From Sphingomonas sp. (GTDB taxonomy: Bacteria; Pseudomonadota; Alphaproteobacteria; Sphingomonadales; Sphingomonadaceae), in assembly GCA_019508115.1 (NCBI GenBank), contig JAEKMC010000132.1, positions 1 through 42,131 on the forward strand: a stretch of DNA of 42,131 bases, read 5' to 3'. The first letter of the stretch is position 1. Every line of letters starts with the position of its first letter. A program made the position numbers and the translations under genes. This document shows positions 1 through 7,378 of the stretch, one piece after another. The notes beneath the pieces were generated by a model. That model was given only the letters and a program-made list of their open reading frames with translations. It had not been told where the DNA came from and did not search any database.

Positions 1-206
1 GCGATCGGATCGAGGAAGATGCCGAGCTTCGAAACGGTCCCCTGCGCGCGGGCGAGATAACCGTCGAAATAATCGGTGATCGCGACCAGCACATAGAGAC
101 CGAAAGCGAGCGCATAATCCCACGCGCTCGGGTGCCACAGCAGCAGCACCATCACTGGCATTGCCACGATGCGCGACAGCGTGAGGATGTTGGGCAAGGT
201 CAGCAT
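1..206 (-). CDS. pgsA: CDP-diacylglycerol--glycerol-3-phosphate 3-phosphatidyltransferase, N-terminal part (gene runs off the window)
   Basis: The reverse strand encodes 68 residues starting MLTLPNILTLSRIV from the ATG at 206. It contains the CDP-alcohol phosphotransferase signature D-x2-DG-x2-AR-x8-G-x3-D (D45, D48-G49, A52-R53, G62, D66), which binds the divalent metal and CDP-lipid. The hydrophobic stretch around residues 14-25 fits the first membrane helix. PgsA makes phosphatidylglycerophosphate, the committed step to phosphatidylglycerol and cardiolipin, in the inner membrane. The gene starts 21 bases after the stop of the acetyltransferase on the same strand, so the two may be co-transcribed. 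The last catalytic Asp and the C-terminus lie outside the window, so another CDP-alcohol phosphotransferase is not fully excluded, but the N-terminus is typical of PgsA. Confidence 0.85.
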   Translation of the reverse strand, partial: MLTLPNILTLSRIVAMPVMVLLLWHPSAWDYALAFGLYVLVAITDYFDGYLARAQGTVSKLGIFLDPI

Positions 207-227
207 CGGCGCGGACCCTAGCGCGGG

Positions 228-809
228 TTAGCGTGCAATGGGAGGGGCGTTGCGTTCGTGCAGCAATACGACGTCGCCGCGGATCAGTCCCTCGCGATAC
301 GGCCTGAAGCCGAGCTTCTCCGCCAGCCGCAACGATGCGGTATTGGTCGGGTCGATCATGCAGACCTGCCGCCCCGAACCGAAGTGCCGTTCATACCAGG
401 CGAGCGCGGCGCTCATCGCTTCGGTCGCATAGCCCCGCCCTTCGGCCCATTGCGCGACCATCCAGCCGCACTCGGGATAGGAATCGAAATCTGCGCCCAG
501 ACCGCGTTCGAATCGCGCCAGCCCGACATTGCCGACATAGCGCCCCGTCCCCTTCTCCTCGACCGCGAACAGGCCGAAACCGAAGCAGACCCAATGGCCG
601 ATATAGCGCATGATGCGCGACCAATTCTCCTGCCGGTCATAGACGCCGCCGACGAACCGCATGAAATCGGGATCGCTGGTGATCGCGATCCGATCGTCCA
701 GGTCGGAGGGGCGATTCTGCCGTAGAATCAACCGCATCGTCTCCACCACGGGGCCGTTGTGGACAGCCGGATCAACTGGGTCCGAAGCGGGCTGTTGGAG
801 TTCGCGCAT
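228..809 (-). CDS. GNAT-family N-acetyltransferase (RimJ/RimL type)
   Basis: The protein has the layout of the RimJ/RimL-like GNAT fold. It opens with an ETMRLILR strand, has a central GWMVAQWAEGRGYATEA segment (acetyl-CoA pyrophosphate loop, here with G-R-G-Y-A) and ends with the NTASLRLAEKLGFR motif of beta5/alpha4. It should transfer acetyl from acetyl-CoA to an amine, but the substrate cannot be told. The open frame extends upstream to 956, but that part overlaps the divergent transporter gene and is Arg-rich and implausible. I chose the ATG at 809 (MRELQQP). A GTG at 749 or 746, just before ETMRLILR and near a GGAG, would fit the family length better. pgsA follows 21 bases downstream on the same strand. 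Confidence 0.8.
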   Translation of the reverse strand: MRELQQPASDPVDPAVHNGPVVETMRLILRQNRPSDLDDRIAITSDPDFMRFVGGVYDRQENWSRIMRYIGHWVCFGFGLFAVEEKGTGRYVGNVGLARFERGLGADFDSYPECGWMVAQWAEGRGYATEAMSAALAWYERHFGSGRQVCMIDPTNTASLRLAEKLGFRPYREGLIRGDVVLLHERNAPPIAR

Positions 810-864
810 AGGATCGTCTATGAGCCCTGCCCGTGAGTAAGACCAGCGACGCCTGCGCCTGTAA

Positions 865-2205
865 ATGACCGCATCATTCCGGCTTTTGGGCGAGCGCCGA
901 TTCTTGCCTTTGTTCGCGACCCAGTTTCTGGGCGCCTTCAACGACAATCTGTTCAAGCAGGCGATGGTCCTGTTCGCGACCTATTCGATCTATTCGGACG
1001 CCAAGAAGGAAGCCGCGTTCAGCGCGATCGCCACCGGCCTCTTCATTCTCCCTTTCTTCCTGCTGTCGGCTCTCTCAGGGCAACTCGCCGACAGCCATGA
1101 CAAGGCCCGAATCGTCCGCATCATCAAGACCGCGGAAATCGCGATCATGGTGGTCGGCGCCGCCGGGCTGCTGCTTGGCTCGGCCGGCCTGGTCGTCGCC
1201 GCGGTCCCGCTGATGCTGGGCGCGGTGCTCGCCATGGGCGTGCACTCGACCTTCTTCGGCCCGATCAAATATGCGATTCTGCCGCAGCATCTGACGCGCG
1301 AGGAGGTTCTGGGCGGAACCGGCCTGGTCGAAGCCGGGACCTATATCGCGATCCTCGCGGGCACGATCCTGGCGGGTTTCATCAATGCGCAGGGTGCCGC
1401 CCTGATGGTCCTGGGCGTGGCCGGAATCGGCTGGCTCACCGCGCGTGGCGTGCCACCGGCGCCGCCGCCTGGCGAGAAGCCGCCGATGGACCTCCACATC
1501 GTGCGCGCCTCGATCCAGCTCGTCTCGGCGACGCTGCATATTCCGCGCCTGTTCCTGGCGATTCTGTCGATCAGCTTCTTCTGGATGATCGGCGCGGTGC
1601 TGGTGATCGAATTCCCGCCGCTGGTGAAGAACGTCTTCACCGCCGATAAACAGGTCGCGAGCCTGTTCCTCGCCATCTTCTCGATCGGCGTCGCGATCGG
1701 ATCGGTGCTGGTCAACCGGTTGCTCAACGGCCGCGTGTCCGCGCGCTACGCGCCCGCTTCGGTGCTCGGCATGGCGGTTTTCGTGCTGGTGATGGTGGTC
1801 GCGGCCCAACAATGGACTCCCGCTGTCGACGGCAAGCTCTACAACCTCACCCAATTCGCGCATCATCGCGACGCGCCACTAATCGCGTTCGGCTTGCTGG
1901 GCGTCTCGGTGACGGGCGGCATGTTCGTGGTGCCGCTCTACGCCTTCCTCACCACCACGGTCGAAAGCGACCATACCGCGCGCACGGTCGCCGCCAACAA
2001 TATCGTCAATTCGGGCGCGATGGTGGTCGGGGCGGTCGGGGCGATCGTCTTCGCCAATCTGGGCTTCTCGGTGGTGGAAGCCCTGCTCGCGGTGGCGGCG
2101 ATGTGCCTGGGCGCCGCAATCCTGTCGTGGCGGCTGCACATTGCCTGCGACGGCATCGATTGCCCGGACAAGCTGCGCGAAAGCAACCCGCCGCGCAAAC
2201 GCTAG
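865..2205 (+). CDS. MFS transporter resembling the lysophospholipid transporter LplT
   Basis: This 446-residue, very hydrophobic protein is consistent with a 12-helix major facilitator. The N-terminal QFLGAFNDNLFK segment is a hallmark of the LplT group, which flips lysophospholipids across the inner membrane and is often fused or linked to a 2-acyl-glycerophosphoethanolamine acyltransferase/acyl-ACP synthetase (Aas). Here the acyltransferase is absent: the protein ends in a hydrophilic Cys/Arg-containing tail and the next genes are unrelated. The gene is divergent from the GNAT/pgsA pair, and the proximity of pgsA fits a phospholipid link but does not prove one. The ATG at 865 has no strong Shine-Dalgarno sequence. 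The general MFS call is firm. The substrate is inference. Confidence 0.8.
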   Translation: MTASFRLLGERRFLPLFATQFLGAFNDNLFKQAMVLFATYSIYSDAKKEAAFSAIATGLFILPFFLLSALSGQLADSHDKARIVRIIKTAEIAIMVVGAAGLLLGSAGLVVAAVPLMLGAVLAMGVHSTFFGPIKYAILPQHLTREEVLGGTGLVEAGTYIAILAGTILAGFINAQGAALMVLGVAGIGWLTARGVPPAPPPGEKPPMDLHIVRASIQLVSATLHIPRLFLAILSISFFWMIGAVLVIEFPPLVKNVFTADKQVASLFLAIFSIGVAIGSVLVNRLLNGRVSARYAPASVLGMAVFVLVMVVAAQQWTPAVDGKLYNLTQFAHHRDAPLIAFGLLGVSVTGGMFVVPLYAFLTTTVESDHTARTVAANNIVNSGAMVVGAVGAIVFANLGFSVVEALLAVAAMCLGAAILSWRLHIACDGIDCPDKLRESNPPRKR

Positions 2206-2283
2206 AGCTCGCTCCAGCTTATTGTTTCTCCGCGATTTCCGAGTCGCCGAATGATAACATCCGGCTCGAAATCGCTCTAATCG

Positions 2284-2400
2284 TCAGCCGATAATCAGCA
2301 GCGCGACCAGGAAGCCCAGCATCCAGGCGCGCACGAACAGGCGCACCTCGTCCGAGCTCAACGCGAAAAAAGAGGTGGAAGCGGGCTGCGCCAGGGCCAT
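2284..2400 (-). CDS. small membrane protein, 38 residues, unknown function
   Basis: This short ORF (MALAQPASTSFF... to ...LLIIG) is read from the ATG at 2400. Residues 20-37 form one hydrophobic helix (LFVRAWMLGFLVALLIIG), preceded by a short polar N-terminus, as in single-span small proteins. It lies 61 bases after the H1-like gene on the same strand and converges with the MFS gene. There is no convincing ribosome site and no family that I recognise. The regular hydrophobic C-terminus and the lack of any overlapping gene are the only support. Confidence 0.4.
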   Translation of the reverse strand: MALAQPASTSFFALSSDEVRLFVRAWMLGFLVALLIIG

Positions 2401-2461
2401 GACCGGTCGATTAGACAATCGCGCCGCCCGCTTCACGAATATTCGGGGTTAATGCCCCCAA

Positions 2462-3082
2462 TCAGCCTTTCTTGCGGCCGAACAACGCCGCGAATGCACC
2501 CGCGATCACGCCGATCACGCCAGCGCCGGCCGCAACCTGCTTGGCCGAAACCGGTGAGGACTTGGACGCCGCTGGCGCGGTCGCGGGCGCAGCCGCCTGC
2601 GGTGCAGCAGCAGCTTTGGGGGTAGTAGCGGCCGCCTTGGGAGTAGCCGCGGGTTTGGGAGCAGCGGCGGCCTTGGGAGCAGCGGCGGGCTTGGGAGCGG
2701 TCTTCGCCTTGGGCTTGGCGGCCGCCTTCGGCTTTGCGACGGCTTTCGGCTTGCTCGCGACCTTCGCGGCGGGCTTGGGCGCCACTGCTGCCTTGGCGAC
2801 CGGTTTCGGTGCGGCTTTGGCGGCGGCCTTGGGCGCGGTCTTGACGGCCGGCTTCGCCGTTGGCTTGGCCGCGACCTTCGCGGGGGTCTTTGGAGCGGCG
2901 GCCTTGGTTGCCGGTTTCGTCACGGCCTTGGCCGCGGCAGGCTTGGCCGCAGTCTTGGCCGGCGCCTTGACTGCGGTCGCGGGCTTGACTGCCGCAGCTG
3001 CCTTGGGCTTCGCAGCGGCCTTTGGTTTAGTGGTCTTCTTGGCGGCGGCGGGCTTGCTGCCAGCATTCTTGGTATCGGCCAT
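2462..3082 (-). CDS. Ala/Lys/Pro-rich histone-H1-like protein with hydrophobic C-terminal segment
   Basis: This 206-residue protein starts at ATG 3082 (MADTKNAGSKPAAAKK), preceded by a strong GGAGAAGG ribosome site. Residues about 8-170 are almost only Ala, Lys, Pro, Thr and Val in loose KPAA/KPKAA/PKAAA repeats. This is like the C-terminal tail of histone H1 and the bacterial H1-like proteins and AlgP, which bind DNA non-specifically. The last 25 residues are different: VAAGAGVIGVIAGAFAALFG followed by RKKG, a Gly-rich hydrophobic helix with GxxxG-type spacing. That suggests a membrane-anchored or self-associating tail and not a free nucleoid protein. An opposite-strand open frame over the same DNA is a by-product of the composition. 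Function is unknown. The number of repeats may vary between strains. Confidence 0.75.
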   Translation of the reverse strand: MADTKNAGSKPAAAKKTTKPKAAAKPKAAAAVKPATAVKAPAKTAAKPAAAKAVTKPATKAAAPKTPAKVAAKPTAKPAVKTAPKAAAKAAPKPVAKAAVAPKPAAKVASKPKAVAKPKAAAKPKAKTAPKPAAAPKAAAAPKPAATPKAAATTPKAAAAPQAAAPATAPAASKSSPVSAKQVAAGAGVIGVIAGAFAALFGRKKG

Positions 3083-3177
3083 GCACCTTCTCCGTCCAGT
3101 GACTAAGGACAAGGAACCTACACAGGATCGCACGTTTCCGAAACGATTTGGTGCATTATTCTGAACAAGACGCAATA

Positions 3178-3211
3178 TTGACGCGCCTTCGGGGTATTGG
3201 TAGCGCTAACA
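3178..3211 (+). promoter_or_regulatory. xyl-box operator and putative promoter of the xylose operon
   Basis: The near-palindrome TGGTAGCGCTAACA at 3198-3211 lies 65 bases before the GH43 start. It matches the xyl-box described for the LacI-family repressor XylR in Xanthomonas, and similar XylR sites control xylose genes in Caulobacter. A TTGACG at 3178-3183 could be the -35 element. With a normal spacer the -10 would fall on the operator itself, so repressor binding would block RNA polymerase. The repressor gene is not in the window. The sequence match is direct; regulator identity and promoter placement are inference. Confidence 0.65.
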
Positions 3212-3276
3212 GGTATCCCGTTCACGCGCGGTTCGGGATATCAGCCGCCAAAAGAACACAGTCCTTGGAGGGGCAT

Positions 3277-4377
3277 ATGGCAAATTCGACGCTGGGCCGG
3301 CTCGCGCTGGCACTTTCCCTGATACCGCTGCCGCTGCTGGCCGCGGATCCCGTGGTGCCGACCGTTTCGCCCGAGGGGCACCATTACCTGTCGCAACCTT
3401 TGGTCTCGTCGATCTTCACCGCCGATCCGTCGGCGCACGTCTTCAACGGCAAGATCTATGTCTATCCCTCGCATGACGTGCCGACCGATATCCCCGATGA
3501 CGATCTCGGCAGCGAATATGCGATGCATGATTATCGCGTGCTCGAAATGGACCATGTCGGCGCGCCGGTGAAGGTCGGCCCGGTGGCGCTCGATGTGAAG
3601 GATGTCCCCTGGGCGTCGAAGCAGATGTGGGCGCCCGACGCCGCCTACAAGAACGGCACCTACTTCCTCTATTTTCCGGTGCGCGACAAAAACAAGGACA
3701 AGCACGGCCTCGGCACCTTCCGCATCGGCCTTGCCACGTCGAAGAGCCCGATGGGGCCTTTCAAGGCCGAGCCGCAGCCGATCAAGCTCGCTTATTCGAT
3801 GGATCCGGCGGTCTTCACCGACGACGACGGCAAGTCCTACATGTATTTCGGCGGCATCTGGGGCGGCCAGCTTCAGCGCTGGGCGACGGGCAAATTCGAT
3901 CCCAACGGATCGGACACCGACCTCCACCAGGACGACAAGCCCGCTTTGTCGGGCAAGGTCGCGCGCATGACCCCAGATATGAAGCAGCTGGCTGAAAAGC
4001 CGCGCGACGCGGTGATCCTCGACACCAACGGCAGGCCGGTGCTGGGCGGCCAGCACGACAAGCGATTCTTTGAAGCGTCATGGATGTTCAAGCGTGACGG
4101 CAAATATTATTATACATATTCGACCGGCGACACGCATTTCCTGAACTACGCGATCGGCAAGAGCCCATACGGCCCCTTCCATTACACGGGTCACATATTG
4201 CAGCCGGTTCAGGGCTGGACAACGCACCACTCGATCATCAAGGCGGACGGCAAATGGTGGCTCTTCTATGCCGACACGCAGATCTCGAACAAAAATCACC
4301 TCCGCAACGTCAAGGTGACGGAGCTGCATTTCAATCCAGACGGCACGATCAAGACCATCAACCCATTCGTCGATTGA
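3277..4377 (+). CDS. glycoside hydrolase family 43 (beta-xylosidase / alpha-L-arabinofuranosidase type)
   Basis: The 366-residue precursor starts at ATG 3277 after GGAGGGG. Residues 1-22 form a signal peptide ending near LLAADP, so the enzyme is periplasmic or secreted. The three acidic residues of the five-bladed GH43 propeller are recognisable. D50 in TADPSAHVF is the general base, D176 in YSMDPAVF the pKa modulator, and E266 in RFFEASWM the general acid. H317/H318 in WTTHHS fits the metal-proximal His. GH43 enzymes hydrolyse xylosyl or arabinosyl ends of hemicellulose oligomers. Placement as first gene of an operon with xylulokinase and xylose isomerase, behind a xyl-box, favours a xylose-releasing role. 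An upstream in-frame extension to 3148 would run through the operator and is rejected. Exact substrate is not determinable. Confidence 0.9.
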   Translation: MANSTLGRLALALSLIPLPLLAADPVVPTVSPEGHHYLSQPLVSSIFTADPSAHVFNGKIYVYPSHDVPTDIPDDDLGSEYAMHDYRVLEMDHVGAPVKVGPVALDVKDVPWASKQMWAPDAAYKNGTYFLYFPVRDKNKDKHGLGTFRIGLATSKSPMGPFKAEPQPIKLAYSMDPAVFTDDDGKSYMYFGGIWGGQLQRWATGKFDPNGSDTDLHQDDKPALSGKVARMTPDMKQLAEKPRDAVILDTNGRPVLGGQHDKRFFEASWMFKRDGKYYYTYSTGDTHFLNYAIGKSPYGPFHYTGHILQPVQGWTTHHSIIKADGKWWLFYADTQISNKNHLRNVKVTELHFNPDGTIKTINPFVD

Positions 4378-4391
4378 GGGCCTGATTTTCC

Positions 4392-5846
4392 ATGTTTCTG
4401 GGTATCGATATCGGCACGTCCGGCGTGAAGGCGGTCGTGATCTCGGCCGACGGCAACGTCGCCGGCCAGGGCACCGCCGCCCTCACCGTCTCGCGTCCGC
4501 ACGATTTGTGGTCGGAGCAAGCGCCGGACGATTGGTGGGCGGCGACCGAGGCCGCGGTCCGCGCGATCGATCCAGCGGTGCGTCGGTCGGTGCGCGGCAT
4601 CGGCATTGCAGGGCAGATGCACGGCGCGACCTTGCTCGACGCGGCGGACAAGCCGCTGCGCCCCGCTATCTTGTGGAACGACGGCCGCTCTTACGCGGAA
4701 TGCGAGGAGATGGAGGCGGCGGTGCCGCATCTGCACGCCATCGCGGGCAACCTCGCCATGCCGGGCTTCACCGCGCCCAAGCTCGCCTGGGTGCGCAAGC
4801 ACGAATCAGCAATCTTCGACCAGGTCCGCACCGTGCTGCTGCCCAAGGATTATGTCCGCCTGCGCATGACGGGTGAAAAGGCGTCGGACATGTCCGACAG
4901 CGCCGGCACCTTGTGGCTCGATGTCCAGCAGCGGGACTGGAGCGACGAATTGCTCGCCGCGACGGGCCTCACCCGCAGCCATATGCCGCGCCTGTTCGAG
5001 GGGTCGCAGATTGCGGGCATGCTGCGCCCGGAGATCGCCGAATTGTGGGGCATGGCCCCGGTTCCAGTGGTCGGCGGCGGCGGCGACAATGCCGCGGGCG
5101 CGGTCGGCGTGGGCGTGGTGTCGGACGGCGATGCCTTGCTGTCGCTCGGCACTTCGGGCGTGATCTTCATCGCGACCAAGGATTTCCGCCCCAATCCCGG
5201 CCGCGCGGTCCACGCTTTCTGCCATTGCCTGCCGCAAATGTGGCATCAGATGTCGGTCCACCTGAGCGCCGCGGCGTGCATCGACTGGGTCGCCAAGCTG
5301 ACCGGCGCGGCCAATGCGCCCGAGCTTTTCACCCGTGCCGAAAGCACCGGGCCGGCGCGTGGCAAGGAAGTGTTCCTTCCCTATCTTTCGGGCGAACGCA
5401 CGCCGCACAACGATGCGCTGGTCCGCGGCGCCTTCCTCAACCTGGATTATGAGACGACGGCGGGCACGCTCGCGCAGGCTGTACTCGAAGGCGTTGCTTT
5501 CGCGCTCGCCGACGGGCTCGACGCCTTGCGCGATGCGGGCACGCAGGTTTCACAATTGTCGGTGATCGGCGGCGGCGCGCGCTCGGCTTATTGGGGCCGG
5601 ATCATCAGCGCGGCGGTCGAAACCCCGCTCGTCTATCTGCGAGGCGGCGAAGTCGGCCCCGCACTTGGGGCTGCCCGTCTCGCGCAGGTTGCGGTAGACA
5701 AGGCCGATCCGGCAGCAATTTGTGCCCCTCCCCCGGTGGAGCGCGTTGTAGAGCCGCAGGCTGCCGATATCGATCTTCTTGCGCCGAAAAAGGCGGCGTT
5801 CCGCGAAGCTTACCCCCACATCAGCCCGAAAATGAAAGGCCAGTAA
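4392..5846 (+). CDS. xylB: xylulokinase
   Basis: This 484-residue FGGY-family kinase phosphorylates D-xylulose to xylulose 5-phosphate with ATP in the cytoplasm, feeding the pentose phosphate pathway. The N-terminal [14 protein letters not shown] is the first phosphate-binding motif. GIAGQMHGA (residues 71-79) and ILWNDGRS (93-100) are typical of XylB. D232 in [10 protein letters not shown] is the catalytic base. The C-terminal [10 protein letters not shown]-like motif ([13 protein letters not shown]) and the ELGPALGAA-like end ([11 protein letters not shown]) complete the fold. It begins 14 bases after the GH43 stop, and its TAA stop shares one base with the xylA start, so the three genes form one operon. 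Length is normal and I see nothing odd. Confidence 0.96.
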   Translation: MFLGIDIGTSGVKAVVISADGNVAGQGTAALTVSRPHDLWSEQAPDDWWAATEAAVRAIDPAVRRSVRGIGIAGQMHGATLLDAADKPLRPAILWNDGRSYAECEEMEAAVPHLHAIAGNLAMPGFTAPKLAWVRKHESAIFDQVRTVLLPKDYVRLRMTGEKASDMSDSAGTLWLDVQQRDWSDELLAATGLTRSHMPRLFEGSQIAGMLRPEIAELWGMAPVPVVGGGGDNAAGAVGVGVVSDGDALLSLGTSGVIFIATKDFRPNPGRAVHAFCHCLPQMWHQMSVHLSAAACIDWVAKLTGAANAPELFTRAESTGPARGKEVFLPYLSGERTPHNDALVRGAFLNLDYETTAGTLAQAVLEGVAFALADGLDALRDAGTQVSQLSVIGGGARSAYWGRIISAAVETPLVYLRGGEVGPALGAARLAQVAVDKADPAAICAPPPVERVVEPQAADIDLLAPKKAAFREAYPHISPKMKGQ

Positions 5847-7165
5847 TGTCCGTCCAACCCACCTATTTCGCCGATATCGCGCCGATCGCCTTCAAGGGCC
5901 CGGATTCGACCGACGAACTCTCCTACCGCTTCTACGACAAGGATCGGGTGGTGATGGGCAAGCGGATGGAAGACCATCTGCGCTTCGCCGTCTGCTTCTG
6001 GCATACTTTCTCGTGGAACGGCCTCGACATTTTCGGCGCGCCGACCTTCGGCCGTCCGTGGCTCGCGGGCGCGATGGACAGCAAGGCCGCGGCGTGGAAG
6101 CGTGCTGAGGGCTTCGACTTCATCAAGAAATTGGGCGTGCCTTTCTATTGCTTCCACGATGTCGACGTGATGGCGATGGCGAGCAACGCCGCCGAGCATA
6201 CCCAATATCTGGCCGAGGCGGTCGACGACCTCGAACGGCTGCAGGGCGAGACCGGCGTCAAATTGCTGTGGGGCACCGCCAACCTGTTCAGTCATCCGCG
6301 CTTCGCCGCCGGCGGCGCGACCAATCCCAATCCGGAAGTGTTCGCGTTCGGCGCGATGCAGGTGCGCCAGGCGCTCGATGCGACCAAGCGTCTCGGCGGC
6401 TCCAATTACGTGCTGTGGGGTGGCCGCGAGGGTTATGAGACGATCCTCAACACCAACCTCAAGAAGGAGCTGGACCAGCTTGGCCGCTTCCTCAACCTGG
6501 TGGTCGAGCACAAGCACAAGATCGGCTTCAACGGCACGATCCTGATCGAGCCGAAGCCGCATGAGCCGACCAAGCACCAGTACGACTTCGACACCGCGAC
6601 GGTGTATGGCTTCCTCAAGGCCTACGGCCTCGAGAATGAGGTGAAGGTCAATATCGAGGCGAACCACGCCACGCTTGCCGGCCATACGTTCGAGCATGAG
6701 CTGGCGATGGCCAATGCGCTCGGCATCTTCGGATCGATCGACGCCAATCGTGGCGATCACCAGAATGGCTGGGATACCGACCAATTCCCCAATTCGGTCG
6801 AGGAAATGACGCTGGCGATGCTCGAAGTCTTCCGCGCGGGCGGCTTCAAAGACGGCGGCTTCAATTTCGACTCGAAGGTCCGCCGCCAGAGCATCGACGC
6901 CGCCGACCTGTTCTACGGCCATGTCGGCGCGATCGACGTGATCGCCAAGGGGCTGCTCAATGCCGCCGCCTTGATCGAGGACGGCCGGCTCGATGCGCTC
7001 AAGAAGGAGCGTTATGCCGGCTGGGACAGCGCGATCGGACAGACGGTGGCCAAGGGCTCGCTCGCCGACATCGCCGATCTGGTGGTGGAGAAGGATCTCA
7101 ATCCCAAGCCCAGCTCGGGCCGCCAGGAGCGCCTGGAGAACCTGATCAACCGCTTCTGCAGCTAA
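5846..7165 (+). CDS. xylA: xylose isomerase
   Basis: This 439-residue class II xylose isomerase interconverts D-xylose and D-xylulose with two divalent metals. Visible active-site parts are H104 and D107 in FYCFHDVDV (ring-opening His/Asp pair), [19 protein letters not shown] (metal-binding Glu and the Lys), [17 protein letters not shown], and [19 protein letters not shown] (metal-binding Asp and His). The start ATG overlaps the xylB stop (TAATG), which means translational coupling. The upstream open frame seen before 5846 is only a shadow of xylB. Cytoplasmic; the operon ends behind it at a strong terminator. The xyl-box at 3198 is expected to control it. Confidence 0.97.
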   Translation: MSVQPTYFADIAPIAFKGPDSTDELSYRFYDKDRVVMGKRMEDHLRFAVCFWHTFSWNGLDIFGAPTFGRPWLAGAMDSKAAAWKRAEGFDFIKKLGVPFYCFHDVDVMAMASNAAEHTQYLAEAVDDLERLQGETGVKLLWGTANLFSHPRFAAGGATNPNPEVFAFGAMQVRQALDATKRLGGSNYVLWGGREGYETILNTNLKKELDQLGRFLNLVVEHKHKIGFNGTILIEPKPHEPTKHQYDFDTATVYGFLKAYGLENEVKVNIEANHATLAGHTFEHELAMANALGIFGSIDANRGDHQNGWDTDQFPNSVEEMTLAMLEVFRAGGFKDGGFNFDSKVRRQSIDAADLFYGHVGAIDVIAKGLLNAAALIEDGRLDALKKERYAGWDSAIGQTVAKGSLADIADLVVEKDLNPKPSSGRQERLENLINRFCS

Positions 7166-7175
7166 CGCCAACTCC

Positions 7176-7254
7176 GTCGCCCCGGCGAAGGCCGGGGCCG
7201 CGGCAGGTTCGCGATTCCGCTGTTTCATGCGGCCCCGGCCTCCGCCGGGGCGAC
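7176..7254. repeat. inverted repeat with 26-base arms, nested palindromes
   Basis: The arms at 7176-7201 and 7229-7254 are reverse complements at 25 of 26 positions, separated by 27 bases. Each arm is itself palindromic (CCCCGGC...GCCGGGG), so each can fold alone or pair with the other. This is the form of REP/BIME-type interspersed elements that are frequent at gene ends in sphingomonads. It sits just after the xylA stop and before the terminator. Confidence 0.75.
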
Positions 7255-7265
7255 AGTTTTTAAAA

Positions 7266-7298
7266 GGGTCGGTCGGCGCAAGCCGGCCGGCCCTTTTT
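7266..7298 (+). terminator. rho-independent terminator of the xylose operon
   Basis: A 12-pair stem (7266-7277 with 7282-7293, including two G-U pairs) closes a GCAA tetraloop and is followed by five T at 7294-7298. It is preceded by AAAA. Placed 100 bases after xylA, it separates the xylose operon from the aldehyde dehydrogenase gene. Confidence 0.9.
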
Positions 7299-7378
7299 CA
7301 TGTCCCTTGCCCCGTCCGTCGCTCTGGATACAGGCGCGCGCATCCCCATATACGCGACGTGATCAAGGAGTGGTGCGC

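Noticed and set aside
2600-3060. Possible satellite or CRISPR-like repeat array
   Set aside because: The repetition is codon-level (Lys-Ala-Pro) with irregular unit length inside an open frame, with no spacer structure.
2472-3164. 230-residue Ala/Gly-rich frame opposite the H1-like gene
   Set aside because: It is the complement of the Lys/Ala repeats. The H1-like strand has a strong ribosome site and a sensible C-terminus.
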